From Streptomyces sp. DvalAA-14 (GTDB taxonomy: Bacteria > Actinomycetota > Actinomycetes > Streptomycetales > Streptomycetaceae): a stretch of DNA of 64,000 nucleotides. Both the position numbers and the translations under genes were made by a program. Location: the NCBI RefSeq assembly GCF_900091855.1, contig NZ_FMCH01000423.1, forward strand, positions 1-64,000. Reading direction: 5' to 3'. This document shows positions 9,603-17,975 of this stretch, piece by piece (the stretch's first letter is position 1; the number at the start of each line of letters is the position of its first letter). The notes beneath the pieces are model-generated. The model saw only the letters and a list, made by a program, of their open reading frames with translations, had not been told where the DNA came from and ran no database searches.

Positions 9603-10631
9603 GTGGCCATGAACGGGCGGCACAGCGGACGGCCCACCCTGGAAGAGGTGGCCGTGCGCGCCGGGGTGGGGCGCGGCACGGTGTCGCGGGTGATCAACGG
9701 CTCGCCCCGGGTCAGCGACCGGGCCAAGGCCGCCGTCGAGGCCGCCATCGCCGAGCTGGGCTACGTACCGAACCGGGCGGCCCGCGCGCTGGCCGGCAAC
9801 CGGACCGACGCCATCGCGCTGGTCATCCCGGAGCCGGAGACCCGGCTGTTCGCCGAGCCGTACTTCTCCGACATCATCCGCGGCATCGGCGCCGAACTGG
9901 CCGACACCGACATGCAGTTGCTGCTCACCTTGATCCGTACGCCCAAGGAGCGGTCCCGCTTCGGCCAGTATCTGGCCGCCCACCGGGTGGACGGCGTCCT
10001 GCTGGTCTCCGTCCACGAGGACGACCCGCTGCCGGACCTGCTGGAACAGCTGGAGATGCCGGCCGTCCTCAACGGCCGTCGCAGCGACCTGGAATCCGTC
10101 TCGTACGTGGACGCCGACAACGTCGGCGGGGCGCGGGCGGCCGTCGCCCACCTCATCGCCCGGGGCCGCCGCCAGGTCGCGACCATCACCGGCCCGCTGG
10201 ACATGTACGTGGCCCGCTGCCGACTCGACGGCTACCACCAGGCGGTCGCGCAGGCGGACGTCCGGCCCGCCGACTCGCTGGTGGCCGGCGGCGACTTCAC
10301 CGAGGAGGGCGGCCGGCGGGCCATGCGCGAGCTGCTCTCGCGACGCCCCGACATCGACGGCGTCTTCGCCGCCTCCGACGTGATGGCGGCGGGCGCACGG
10401 GCGGTGCTGCGGGAGATGGGCCGCCGGGTGCCCGACGACGTGGCCCTGGTCGGCTTCGAGGACTCCGCGATCGCCCGCCACATGGACCCCGCGCTGACCT
10501 CCGTCCGGCAGCCGACCGAGGAGATGGGCCGGACCATGGCCCGGGTGCTGCTGGAGGAGATCGCCGAGCGGGCGTCGGTGCGCCGGCACGTCGTGCTGGC
10601 GACGGAACTGGTGCAGCGGGACTCGGTCTAG
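9603..10631 (+). CDS. cebR: LacI-family repressor of cello-oligosaccharide genes
   Basis: The product has 342 residues. The GTG at 9603 lies five bases after AGGAGG; an ATG at 9609 is also possible. The LacI helix-turn-helix is near the start (LEEVAVRAGVGRGTVSRVINGSP, shown here only as a region of residues 10-45), with the hinge helix at NRAARALAGN. A periplasmic-binding-protein-like sensor domain follows, with typical late motifs DGVFAASDVMAAGA and VALVGFEDSAIARHMDPALTSV. It is divergent from cebEFG-bglC and flanked by its own consensus boxes. In Streptomyces, CebR releases DNA when it binds cellobiose or cellotriose. The similar box at 16635 suggests it, or a related LacI protein, may also control the beta-1,3-glucanase. 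Confidence 0.92.
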   Translation: MAMNGRHSGRPTLEEVAVRAGVGRGTVSRVINGSPRVSDRAKAAVEAAIAELGYVPNRAARALAGNRTDAIALVIPEPETRLFAEPYFSDIIRGIGAELADTDMQLLLTLIRTPKERSRFGQYLAAHRVDGVLLVSVHEDDPLPDLLEQLEMPAVLNGRRSDLESVSYVDADNVGGARAAVAHLIARGRRQVATITGPLDMYVARCRLDGYHQAVAQADVRPADSLVAGGDFTEEGGRRAMRELLSRRPDIDGVFAASDVMAAGARAVLREMGRRVPDDVALVGFEDSAIARHMDPALTSVRQPTEEMGRTMARVLLEEIAERASVRRHVVLATELVQRDSV

Positions 10632-10789
10632 CGGTCGCGACCGGGGTCCGGACCGGGGTCCCGAAGCAGGTCCGGGCCGGGAGGGTCGGGCCCGGGGGGC
10701 GGGCCGGGGGTCCGGGCCTTGGTCGCGGCTGGGCTCACGGTCCGGCCCGAGGGCCCGCGCCGGGGGGCCGGCCGGTCGCGGCGGCCCCG

Positions 10790-11815
10790 TTACGGTGGCG
10801 GCTGTCCCGGCGGCGTACGGTGCGACGGCCGGTGGTGCGACGGCGTACGGTCGGCTCCGGGCCGGTCGCCCGGGCGTTTGACCGGGTGGCTGATGATGGC
10901 GGTCTCGGTGTGCGTGATGCCGAGGCCGGTCAAGTCCTCGGCGAGGAAGGCGTAGAGCGCCGCGAGATCGCGCACCCACACCGCGGCGTAGAGATTCGCC
11001 GCGCCCGAGGTGGCGAACGCGCCGTGCACGGCCGGGTGTTTGGCGAGTCTGCGGCCGGCCGCGTCGAGGAAGTCCGGCGGCACCCGCAGCATCACGCTGG
11101 CGTCGACGGCCAGCCCGAGCCGGCGCGGGTCGACGACGACCTGGGTGACCAGCCCGCCCTCGGCGGTGAGCGCGGCCAGGCGGCGCCGTACTGTCGACTG
11201 CGGAAGGCCGGTGCGGTGCGCGAGGGTGGTGGCGGGCAGCCGCGCGTCGTCCGCCAGCGCCGCGAGCAGTGTCCGGTCGGTGTCGTCGAGGTCCCCTCGC
11301 GCCGGGGTGAACGGCGGTGTGAGGGCGCTGCGTTCGGCCGCCGTCAGCACGTCGTGCCGCCACTGGGTGGCGAGCCGGAACACACGCAGCACGGTCGCCG
11401 CCTCCACCGCCGTGACCGCCTGGGTGGAGGGCAGCTGCCGGAAGACCAGCGGGTCCCGCGACCCCGGCCGGGTCCACGCCACCGCCAGGATCTCGTCCCC
11501 CGCGGTAGTCACATCGATGAACGGGATGTCCTCGCGGGCCGCCAGCGCGGCCGTGATGGTGTCCAGCTTGCCGCGCAGCACCCGGATCCGCAGCAGTTGC
11601 GCGCCGAGCCCGTCCGGCCCGGGCGCGGCGGGCACCACCACCCGCACGGTGCCGTCGCCCAGCAGCGCCTTCCACCGCAGCCGCACCCGGCGCGGGCTGA
11701 TCCCCAGCGCCTCGCCGGCCGCCTCCGCGCCGAGCCGGCCGTCGCACTGCAGCGCGGCGACCAGCCGCTGGTCCTCCGCGGTGAGGACGCGGTCCGCTGG
11801 GGCGGGAGGCGACAT
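10790..11815 (-). CDS. Lrp/AsnC-family regulator with two tandem HTH/ligand-domain copies
   Basis: At 341 residues this is about twice a classical AsnC protein. There are two winged-HTH units: LTAEDQRLVAALQCDGR near residue 10 and LDDTDRTLLAALADDAR near 175. Each is followed by a partner domain; the second includes DPRRLGLAVDASVMLRV. This duplicated architecture is common in Streptomyces and may make the protein act as an intramolecular dimer. The last 30 residues are low-complexity Pro/Arg/His (SHHRPSHRTPPG). It is divergent from the inositol-monophosphatase-like gene at 12009 with a 193-base gap, so that gene is its probable target. The effector is unknown. It is convergent with cebR, with only GC-rich repetitive sequence between them. 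Confidence 0.85.
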   Translation of the reverse strand: MSPPAPADRVLTAEDQRLVAALQCDGRLGAEAAGEALGISPRRVRLRWKALLGDGTVRVVVPAAPGPDGLGAQLLRIRVLRGKLDTITAALAAREDIPFIDVTTAGDEILAVAWTRPGSRDPLVFRQLPSTQAVTAVEAATVLRVFRLATQWRHDVLTAAERSALTPPFTPARGDLDDTDRTLLAALADDARLPATTLAHRTGLPQSTVRRRLAALTAEGGLVTQVVVDPRRLGLAVDASVMLRVPPDFLDAAGRRLAKHPAVHGAFATSGAANLYAAVWVRDLAALYAFLAEDLTGLGITHTETAIISHPVKRPGDRPGADRTPSHHRPSHRTPPGQPPP

Positions 11816-12008
11816 GGCGGGTCATTCCGATCTGCTGGTGGCGGGGTGCGTTTTCGCTCACCGTACGCGCCGATAGGCGTCGGATAGGCCACCTCGGAGC
11901 GGCGAATCGGCGAATCCACCCACTACGAGGCCGCCGAGCCGCACTACCGAGCGGGCCGGACCCAGGATGGAGGAACCGCTCGCAGCCACTGAACCGGAGG
12001 CCGAAGCC

Positions 12009-12917
12009 ATGACCACGCCCCTGCCCGCACCCACCCCCGCCGCTGCCCCCTCCTCCGCAGCCGCAGCCCCAGCCGCAGCCGCACCCGCCGCAGATGCCGC
12101 CCTGCTGGCCGGGATGGCCGCGGCCGCCGAGGAAGCCGGCCGTGTCCTGCTCCGGGCACCCCGCCCCGCCCCCTTCCTGACCTTCCCGGAGTTCGCCGCG
12201 GCCTACCGCGCGCTGGAGGCACCCGTGATCGCCGTACTGCGCGAACACCTCGACGCGCTGCGGCCCGGCGTCCCCTGGACCGAGGAACTCGGCACCGAAC
12301 TGCCCGCCCGGGGCGAGGCATGGATCGTCGACCCGGTCGACGGGGCCGTGCAATACCTGCAGGACCTGCCGTACTTCTGCGTCAGCCTCGCCCTGATCCG
12401 GGACGGCGAGGCGGTGGCCGCCGTCCTGCACGCACCCACGCGCGGTGAGACGTACCGCGCCGCCGCCGGGGCCGGCGCGACCCGCGACGGCGCCCCGATC
12501 GCCCCCGCCGCCAAGCAGGATCTGCGCATCGCGATGCTTGCCAACAGCGCGCCGCCGGACATCGCGAGCCGGCCCGCCGCCGCCGAACTGAGCGGCCGCT
12601 CCCAGGCCGCCGTCCTCCCGCACGTCGGCGCCGTCCGCAACCTCGGCCCCACCTCCTGGCAGATCGCCGATGTCGCCGCCGGCCGCCTCGACGCCTTCTG
12701 GCAGTACGGCCAGGACGCCACCAACCTGCTCCCCGGCGCCCTGATCGCCCGCGAGGCGGGCGCCGCCGTCACCGATGCGGCCGGCCGCCCCTGGACCCCC
12801 GCGTCCCCCTCTTTCCTGGCCGCCGCCCCAACCCTGCGGGCCGCCCTGCTGCGACTCCTGCCGGGGTCCGCGGACCCGGCGCCCGGGCGCGCCGAACAGG
12901 CTGAACAGGCACGCTGA
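12009..12917 (+). CDS. Inositol-monophosphatase-family protein with altered metal motif
   Basis: The product has 302 residues. The ATG at 12009 has GGAGG eight bases upstream and is preferred over the ATG at 11967. Residues 1-35 are Pro/Ala low complexity. The IMPase fold shows WTEELGTE and the metal-binding motif in the form DPVDGAVQYLQDLPYFCVS; the family norm is DP(I/V)DGTxNF, so the usual Thr is Ala here. A late acidic motif, YGQDATNLLPGALIAREAGA, replaces the usual WDxAAG block but keeps an Asp. The enzyme probably dephosphorylates a sugar or inositol phosphate, or has drifted to another substrate. The divergent double-AsnC regulator suggests control by an amino acid or similar small molecule. 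Confidence 0.75.
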   Translation: MTTPLPAPTPAAAPSSAAAAPAAAAPAADAALLAGMAAAAEEAGRVLLRAPRPAPFLTFPEFAAAYRALEAPVIAVLREHLDALRPGVPWTEELGTELPARGEAWIVDPVDGAVQYLQDLPYFCVSLALIRDGEAVAAVLHAPTRGETYRAAAGAGATRDGAPIAPAAKQDLRIAMLANSAPPDIASRPAAAELSGRSQAAVLPHVGAVRNLGPTSWQIADVAAGRLDAFWQYGQDATNLLPGALIAREAGAAVTDAAGRPWTPASPSFLAAAPTLRAALLRLLPGSADPAPGRAEQAEQAR

Positions 12918-13002
12918 ACAGGCACCACGAGGCGGCGGGCGCGGTCGCCCGCGCATGCCCCGCACGCGCTCCCGGACAGCACCCCGCGTTAGGGTTTTCG
13001 GC

Positions 13003-14019
13003 ATGGCGGACACCGCGCGCGTGCTCGACGCAGACCCGGATCTTGCCGCGTGGGCGCGCGGACTGACGGACGCCGGGGCCGCCGACGTCGAGGTGGCGGT
13101 GCCGCGCGGGACGGCGCTGGCCGATGTGCTGCTCGACCTGGGCGTGGCGCCCGACGACGTCAACCCCGTGCTGGCGGCGCGCGCCGAACTGGCCGGCGAC
13201 GCCACGCTGAACCGGCTGCTGGACCGGTGCGTGGCCGTGCTGGCCCGGGACATGGGCGTTCCGGGCGGCGGACCCGGCGGCGGTGTGCGGCCCGGCCCCA
13301 CGCTGCCGCCGCTGCCCGCCGAACTGGGCGCCGCCGGGCACTGGTTCGCCCTGTTCGCGCTGATCGGTGCGTTGCCGTACACCCGGGCTTACCACCGCGC
13401 CCGCGGCGTCCCGGAGGAGACCAGCCGCCGTACGCTGGCGGATACCGGCCGCCACCTCAGCCTGCACCGCCGCCGGCACGGCATCCCCGGGGTCCTCCAC
13501 GCCTACTGGCTGGCGCGCGCGTTCCGCGGCACGCTCTACCAACTCGGCCGGCTCCAGTTCGAACGCGTCCGGCTCGGCGGCACCATGGGCCGTACGCTCG
13601 CCGCCGAAGGTGCCGCCGCCGGGCCGGACGCGCCCGCGCTGATGATCCATATCCCGGATTTCCGGGGTCCGTTGACGCCGGATGCCTGCCGGGAGTCGCT
13701 CACCGCCGCGCGTGCGTTCTTCCCGCGTCATTTCCCCGACGAGCCGGCCGCGGTGGCGGTCTGCTTTTCCTGGCTGCTCGACCCGCAGCTCGCCGGGTAC
13801 CTGCCGCCGACCTCCAACATCCTCGGCTTCCAGCGTCTCTTCCACGCCGCGCGGCCCAACCCCGAACCGGACGACCGCACCCCGATCGGCTTCGTCTTCG
13901 GCGACCCCGAGCTTCCCCTGGCGTCCCTCCCCGCCCGTACCACCCTCGAACGCGCGATCACCTCCCATCTGCGGGCCGGCCGCCACTGGCACACCGCGAG
14001 CGCCTGGCTCGCCCTGTGA
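13003..14019 (+). CDS. GNAT-like N-acyltransferase (acyltransferase domain protein)
   Basis: The product has 338 residues, starting at ATG 13003. I recognise the two-domain pattern of the actinobacterial acyltransferase-domain proteins (N-terminal NAT_N-like helical domain, C-terminal GNAT-like domain). The centre has LGAAGHWFALFALIGALPYTRAYHRARGVP and ETSRRTLADTGRHLSLHRRRHG; the C-terminal half has LMIHIPDFRGPLTPDACRESL and VCFSWLLDPQLAGYLPPTSN. The acceptor is not predictable. It is followed 97 bases downstream by a PaaI-type thioesterase in the same direction, so both may handle acyl-CoA substrates. There is no signal peptide or membrane segment. Confidence 0.7.
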   Translation: MADTARVLDADPDLAAWARGLTDAGAADVEVAVPRGTALADVLLDLGVAPDDVNPVLAARAELAGDATLNRLLDRCVAVLARDMGVPGGGPGGGVRPGPTLPPLPAELGAAGHWFALFALIGALPYTRAYHRARGVPEETSRRTLADTGRHLSLHRRRHGIPGVLHAYWLARAFRGTLYQLGRLQFERVRLGGTMGRTLAAEGAAAGPDAPALMIHIPDFRGPLTPDACRESLTAARAFFPRHFPDEPAAVAVCFSWLLDPQLAGYLPPTSNILGFQRLFHAARPNPEPDDRTPIGFVFGDPELPLASLPARTTLERAITSHLRAGRHWHTASAWLAL

Positions 14020-14116
14020 AAGGCTCGGGCCCAGTAGCGGGCCCCCAGTAGCGGGCCCGGCGGCGGACTCAGCAGCGCGGCCGACAGCAGCGGGCGGCCA
14101 ACGGAAGGCGAGCGGC

Positions 14117-14617
14117 GTGGCGGACGAGGAGACCCAGCGGCGGCGGGTGGTGGAGTGGCAGGACCCGCTCGTCACGGCGGCCGGCATGGCGGGACGCAGC
14201 GGGCTGGAGTTCCTGCGCGCGATGGCCGACGGTGCGATACCCGTGCCGCCGATCCTGCTGACCCTCGGCATGCGGCTGGAGTCGGTCGGCGACGGGGAGG
14301 CGGTCTTCGCCCTGGAGCCCGCGGAATTCCACTACAACCCGATCGGATCGGTGCACGGCGGCGTCTACGCCACGCTGCTGGACTCCGCGGCGGGCTGCGC
14401 CGTCCAGACCCGGCTGCCGGCCGGCACCGGCTACACCAGCCTCGACCTCAGCGTGAAGTTCCTCGGCGCGATCCGGGTCGGCTCCGGCACCGTGCGCTGC
14501 ACCGGCCGCGTCGTCCATCTCGGCCGCCGCACCGCCCTGGCCGAGGCCCGCATCGAGTCCGCCGACGGCCGCCTGCTGGCCACCGCCACCAGCAGTTGCC
14601 TGCTGATCACGCCGTAG
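14117..14617 (+). CDS. PaaI/hotdog-fold thioesterase
   Basis: The product has 166 residues. The GTG at 14117 lies eight bases after GGAAGG. The hotdog-fold motif HYNPIGSVHGGVYATLLDSAAGCA contains the HGG element and catalytic Asp region typical of PaaI/YbgC-like thioesterases. The central strand motif is GYTSLDLSVKFLGAIR and the end is LATATSSCLLI. It should hydrolyse an acyl- or aryl-CoA in the cytoplasm; the substrate is unknown. A strong terminator follows 15 bases after the stop, closing a probable two-gene unit with the acyltransferase. Confidence 0.87.
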   Translation: MADEETQRRRVVEWQDPLVTAAGMAGRSGLEFLRAMADGAIPVPPILLTLGMRLESVGDGEAVFALEPAEFHYNPIGSVHGGVYATLLDSAAGCAVQTRLPAGTGYTSLDLSVKFLGAIRVGSGTVRCTGRVVHLGRRTALAEARIESADGRLLATATSSCLLITP

Positions 14618-14632
14618 CGGACCGGGAACACG

Positions 14633-14692
14633 CCGCCGGGGGCGGAACGCGGACCCATGGGGTGGATCCGCGCCCCGCCCCCGGCGGTTTTT
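14633..14692 (+). terminator. Strong intrinsic terminator
   Basis: CCGCCGGGGGCGG (14633-14645) pairs perfectly with CCGCCCCCGGCGG (14675-14687) and is followed by TTTTTG. Inside the loop a second small stem (GCGGA with TCCGC) may form. Confidence 0.88.
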
Positions 14693-14770
14693 GTGGGGGG
14701 ATCGGGAGGATGGTTCAGGGAGGTCCGGGATCATCCCGAGCGGGACGATCCCGGCCGAGCGGGATCGTCG

Positions 14771-16585
14771 TCACCAACCGACGGCGATCTCCATCCACTG
14801 CGGGTTCTGCTGCGAGGCGTACGCGGCCTGACCGGCCACATCGTCGTACGGGAAGCCGTAGGCGAGGTGGTTGATCGCGTGGTCGTGCCAGAACTTGGCG
14901 TACCAGTTGGCCGGGTCGCCCGAGTAGAACTTCGTCGGGTCCTGCTGCTGGGCGGTCGGCAGGGTCGCGGTGTGGCGGTTGAGCGCCGCGCACATCGTCG
15001 GGTTGCCGGCCAGCGAGCCGGCGCAGCCGAAGATGTTCGAGGTGGGCTCGTTGACCCCGACCGAATTGGCGTACGCCGTGTAGTAGTTGGCGTTGACGCC
15101 ACCGGTCTGGAAGCTCGGGTCGCTGCCCGGGGCGATGATCCGGTAAGGCGCCTGGGTCTGCGCGAGCACCTTGAACTGCTGCGGCACCGCGGCCTGGAAC
15201 TGCGCGAAGGTGGCGTCCCGGCTCTGGTTGAACAGGTCCTGGCTGTCGCCGAGCTGGATCTCCGAGCCGTCGTGCGAGTGCAGACGCATCGCCAGCGGCA
15301 GGCCCCAGGCGTCCACCCGGGTGGTGTTCCCGTTGAAGACGGTGGCGCCGATGGTGAACTCGATGAAGTCGTAGTACTGGCTGTTCGGCGAACCGAGGTA
15401 GAAGTACATCCGGCCCGACGAGTTCGCCGGCATGTCGAAGTACGGCTGGTCGGCGATCGAGTGAACCTGGCCGTTGAAGCTCCAGTACACCTGGCTGTCC
15501 GGGTACTGGCCGTTGGTCCGGTTGAGGATCTTCAGTTCCATCACGTTGTGCGCGGCCGGGATGTCACTGGTGGTGCCCCAGAAGGCGTCGCTGGGCGGCG
15601 AGGTGGGCGAGGTGGGCGGCGGGGTGGTGCCGGTGCCGCCCTGCACGTGCACCTGGAACTCCCACAGGGAGTAGCCGTACGCCGTCGCGCGGGCGGTGCC
15701 GTAGACGCGGACGTAGCGGCCGGTGCCGGTCACGTTCAGGTTCTGCACGCCGCCGGTGCTCGTGGTGGTGGTGTAGACGTCCGTCCAGGTGGTGCCGTCG
15801 GTGGACGTCTGGATCTTGAAGCCGGAGGCGTACGCGGCCTCCCAGTTCAGGCCGACCCCGCAGACCTGCTGCGACGAGCCGAGGTCCACTTCGAGCCACT
15901 GCGGGTCGCTGAACGCGCTGGACCAGCGGGTGCCGGTGTTGCCGTCCACGGCCGCGGAGGCGGGCGTGCCGGCGTTCTCGGTGGAGGAGGCGGTGGCGGT
16001 ACGGTTCAGCGCCGCGTTGTCGGTGCTGCAGGTGGCCGGCTGGGTGGATCCGCCACCGGGGCCGTAGACCTGGAACTCCCACAGGGAGTAGCCGTACTGC
16101 GTGGCGCGGACCGTGCCGTACACCCGGACGTAGCGGCCGGAACCGTTTACGGCCAGATTCTGCACGCCGCCGGTGCCGGTGGTGGTGGAGTAGACGTCCG
16201 TCCAGGCGGTGCCGTCGGCGGAGGTCTGGATTTTGAAGGATTTGGCGTACGCCGTCTCCCAGTTCAAGGTCACCTGCGAGATCGTCTGCGACGAACCGAG
16301 GTCGACCTGGAGCCACTGGGGATCGGACGCCGCGCTGGACCAGCGGGTGCCGGTGTTGCCGTCCACGGCCGCCGACGCGGGCGTACCCGCGTTCTCGGTG
16401 GAGGACGCGGTGGCGGGCTTGCCCTGCGACAGCAGCGAGCCGGCCGCGCGGGCCGGGGACTGCGCGGTGACGACGAGCGCGACACCGGCCACGAGGGCGA
16501 TCAGCAGGGCAAGGATGAAGTACGGCCGGGATCTGTCGTGCCGCCCTGGCCGCCGGCGCACCAATGTGGCTGTGCTGCCTGACAT
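14771..16585 (-). CDS. Secreted GH64 beta-1,3-glucanase with two F5/8-type-C (CBM32-like) domains
   Basis: The product has 604 residues. The N-terminus is basic (RRRPGRHDRSR) and followed by a hydrophobic signal (ILALLIALVAGVALVV). Two near-copies of a discoidin/F5-8C domain occupy about residues 48-180 and 190-320; both contain ASSTENAGTPASAAVDGN and YGYSLWEFQV. After a Thr/Pro linker, the C-terminal 260 residues resemble the laminaripentaose-producing beta-1,3-glucanases of family 64 (thaumatin-like fold): VMELKILNRTNGQYPD, FDMPANSSGRMYFYLGSP and WHDHAINHLAYGFPYDD. It should release oligosaccharides from fungal or plant beta-1,3-glucan outside the cell. A CebR-like palindrome lies 50 bases upstream of the ATG. 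Confidence 0.88.
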   Translation of the reverse strand: MSGSTATLVRRRPGRHDRSRPYFILALLIALVAGVALVVTAQSPARAAGSLLSQGKPATASSTENAGTPASAAVDGNTGTRWSSAASDPQWLQVDLGSSQTISQVTLNWETAYAKSFKIQTSADGTAWTDVYSTTTGTGGVQNLAVNGSGRYVRVYGTVRATQYGYSLWEFQVYGPGGGSTQPATCSTDNAALNRTATASSTENAGTPASAAVDGNTGTRWSSAFSDPQWLEVDLGSSQQVCGVGLNWEAAYASGFKIQTSTDGTTWTDVYTTTTSTGGVQNLNVTGTGRYVRVYGTARATAYGYSLWEFQVHVQGGTGTTPPPTSPTSPPSDAFWGTTSDIPAAHNVMELKILNRTNGQYPDSQVYWSFNGQVHSIADQPYFDMPANSSGRMYFYLGSPNSQYYDFIEFTIGATVFNGNTTRVDAWGLPLAMRLHSHDGSEIQLGDSQDLFNQSRDATFAQFQAAVPQQFKVLAQTQAPYRIIAPGSDPSFQTGGVNANYYTAYANSVGVNEPTSNIFGCAGSLAGNPTMCAALNRHTATLPTAQQQDPTKFYSGDPANWYAKFWHDHAINHLAYGFPYDDVAGQAAYASQQNPQWMEIAVGW

Positions 16586-16634
16586 GTGTTCTCCTCAACC
16601 GGGTGGGGGTCCGTGATGGAGGCCGGAACGCCAC

Positions 16635-16648
16635 TGAGAGCGCTCTCT
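16635..16648. promoter_or_regulatory. CebR-like LacI operator upstream of GH64 gene
   Basis: TGAGAGCGCTCTCT shares the GAGCGCTC core and spacing of the two CebR boxes at 9311 and 9523. It lies 50 bases before the glucanase start, followed toward the upstream side by an AT-rich patch (TGTTTACAAGG). It is either a weaker CebR site or the site of a related LacI protein. Confidence 0.65.
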
Positions 16649-16818
16649 AGCGAGGTGATGTTTACAAGGCGCGTACACCCCCGTCAATAAGTTGTTCAAT
16701 ACTGGTGTGTTGGCGCCTCGGCGATTTCGAGTCTCGAACGGACAAGTGCCTGTTCAGCGACCATCGGTGCGGCCGGGCCCGAAAAACCGGTGTACCGGTG
16801 CGACGGAGGGGAAAGGAC

Positions 16819-17121
16819 GTGCGCGTCGGCATCACCGGTCACCGCGGACTGCCGCAGGACCTGGCGCGGACCTTGCGCCCCGAACTCGCCGCGGTGATCA
16901 GCGAGTACGACGCGGACGGACTGGTGGGCGTCTCCTGTCTCGCGGACGGGCCGGACGCCTGGTTCGCCCGGTCCGTGCTGGACCGCGGCGGACGGATCGA
17001 GGCCGTGATCCCGGCCGAGGACTACCGCGCAGTCTCCCGCCGTCCCATCACGCTCTGTACGACGAACTGCTCCGGTGCGCCTCGCTGGTGCACCGGACCG
17101 GACGGAGCACGTCGAAGCTGA
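16819..17121 (+). pseudogene. Frameshifted and 3'-truncated Rossmann-type (SLOG-like) gene
   Basis: The GTG at 16819 follows GGAGGG and starts MRVGITGHRGLPQDLARTL, then VGVSCLADGPDAWFARSVLD and GGRIEAVIPAEDYRA. This is a conserved actinobacterial family of about 150 residues with a nucleotide-binding-like fold, usually annotated hypothetical. At about 17031 the frame is lost: the first frame goes on as VSRRPITLCTTN and stops at 17121, while the expected LPPSHHALYDELLRCASLVHRTG is found one frame away. Even in that second frame the last 60 or so residues of the family are missing, and the sequence runs on into the next small ORF. One lesion is an indel and the other a deletion, so this looks like genuine decay. 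Confidence 0.7.
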
Positions 17122-17168
17122 CCGACGGCTCGGCGCCCGCGCCGAAGCCCGGGGGCTATCGTTCCGGC

Positions 17169-17408
17169 ATGCGCTGTGGGATATGCGGGTCCGTGCGATT
17201 GAGCCCTGTCGCGCGCCTGGTCTCAGGACTCCAGGCTAGAGATCGCCTGCGCCTGAAGTTCGCCCGTCCGGCCCTCTTCAAGCGGCGGCCGACCGTCGAC
17301 GCCGACCTCGCCCGGGCCTGTCTCGACTGCGGGGCGGTCTTCCCCTTCCTCGACGCCTTCGACCGCCGGCAGCTCGCGGCCATGGTGGACGGCCTGGACG
17401 ACGTATGA
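17169..17408 (+). CDS. Small zinc-ribbon-like protein
   Basis: The product has 79 residues, starting at ATG 17169. It has an N-terminal MRCGICGS knuckle and a C-terminal ARACLDCGAVFPFLD knuckle, giving CxxC-x(about 45)-CxxC, a likely zinc site. Between the knuckles it is basic (RLRLKFARPALFKRR). No known family name comes to mind. The frame is open upstream into the decayed gene, but the ATG and the CxxC pair support an independent small gene. There is no clear ribosome site. Confidence 0.55.
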   Translation: MRCGICGSVRLSPVARLVSGLQARDRLRLKFARPALFKRRPTVDADLARACLDCGAVFPFLDAFDRRQLAAMVDGLDDV

Positions 17409-17731
17409 GGGTGCGCGGGGACAGGCGCACCCCATCGGCGTGCCCGGCGGATCCCCCGGCCGGACCGTGTCACCCGGGCGACGGGGAGCCCTTAGAGGCC
17501 AACTCCGCCCCGGCCCAGCGGAAGGTCGGTTTTTGGCCTTCTCGCCGGCCGGCGCCTCGCTGACCCGCTGTCCCGGCGCCGAGCGGTGCCGGCGGCCGGG
17601 CCTGTGGATTTCCGCCGGGTCATATCTGTAAGTACCGGGCGCAAGTGAAGGAATCGGACCCTGATACCGGCCGGTCGCACCCGCCGTCCCCCGCACGGGC
17701 AGCGACCAGGAGGCCGGCGCGGGGACACAAG
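17409..17731. other. Intergenic region without recognised gene
   Basis: This 323-base stretch lies between the zinc-ribbon gene and the tRNA terminator. I see no supported coding frame. It should contain the terminator of the rightward gene, but no perfect hairpin with a T tract stands out. Confidence 0.4.
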
Positions 17732-17772
17732 AATGAGGCCGCCGCCCGCTTTCGCGGGGCGGCGGCCTCATT
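17732..17772 (-). terminator. Terminator of tRNA-His transcript
   Basis: AATGAGGCCGCCGCCC (17732-17747) and GGGCGGCGGCCTCATT (17757-17772) form a perfect 16-bp stem with a 9-base loop. On the minus strand it starts six bases after the tRNA 3' end and is followed by TTCTTGTG. Confidence 0.88.
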
Positions 17773-17778
17773 CGGCAG

Positions 17779-17852
17779 GGTGAGTGACGGGACTCGAACC
17801 CGCGGCATCCTGGACCACAACCAGGTGCTCTACCAGCTGAGCTACACCCACC
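17779..17852 (-). tRNA. tRNA-His (anticodon GTG)
   Basis: On the minus strand the acceptor arm GTGGGTG pairs with CACTCAC with one G-T pair. The D arm is GCTCAGCTGGTAGAGC, and the anticodon stem CCTGG/CCAGG encloses TTGTGGT, giving anticodon GTG. The T arm is GCGGGTTCGAGTCCCGT. The extra G at -1 (17852) opposite C73 is the histidine identity element. The CCA end is not encoded. It lies next to orn, as in other Streptomyces. Confidence 0.96.
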
Positions 17853-17975
17853 ATGAGCGGCGCTTTTCCTACTGGGGTGGCGCCGCCTGAAAAAGTGTAC
17901 AGGGTTTGGAGGGGTGGTCGCGCCAGACTTTCCCGGCGGCCCGCCGCAGGCCCGCAGAGGGTGGAAAACCGCAGG

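Noticed and set aside
9534-13382. Very long open frame on the minus strand (about 1280 codons)
   Set aside because: It is antisense to cebR, the IMPase-like gene and others, has Arg/Ala/Gly/Pro-rich composition, no family motifs and no ribosome site. Long spurious frames are normal at this GC content.
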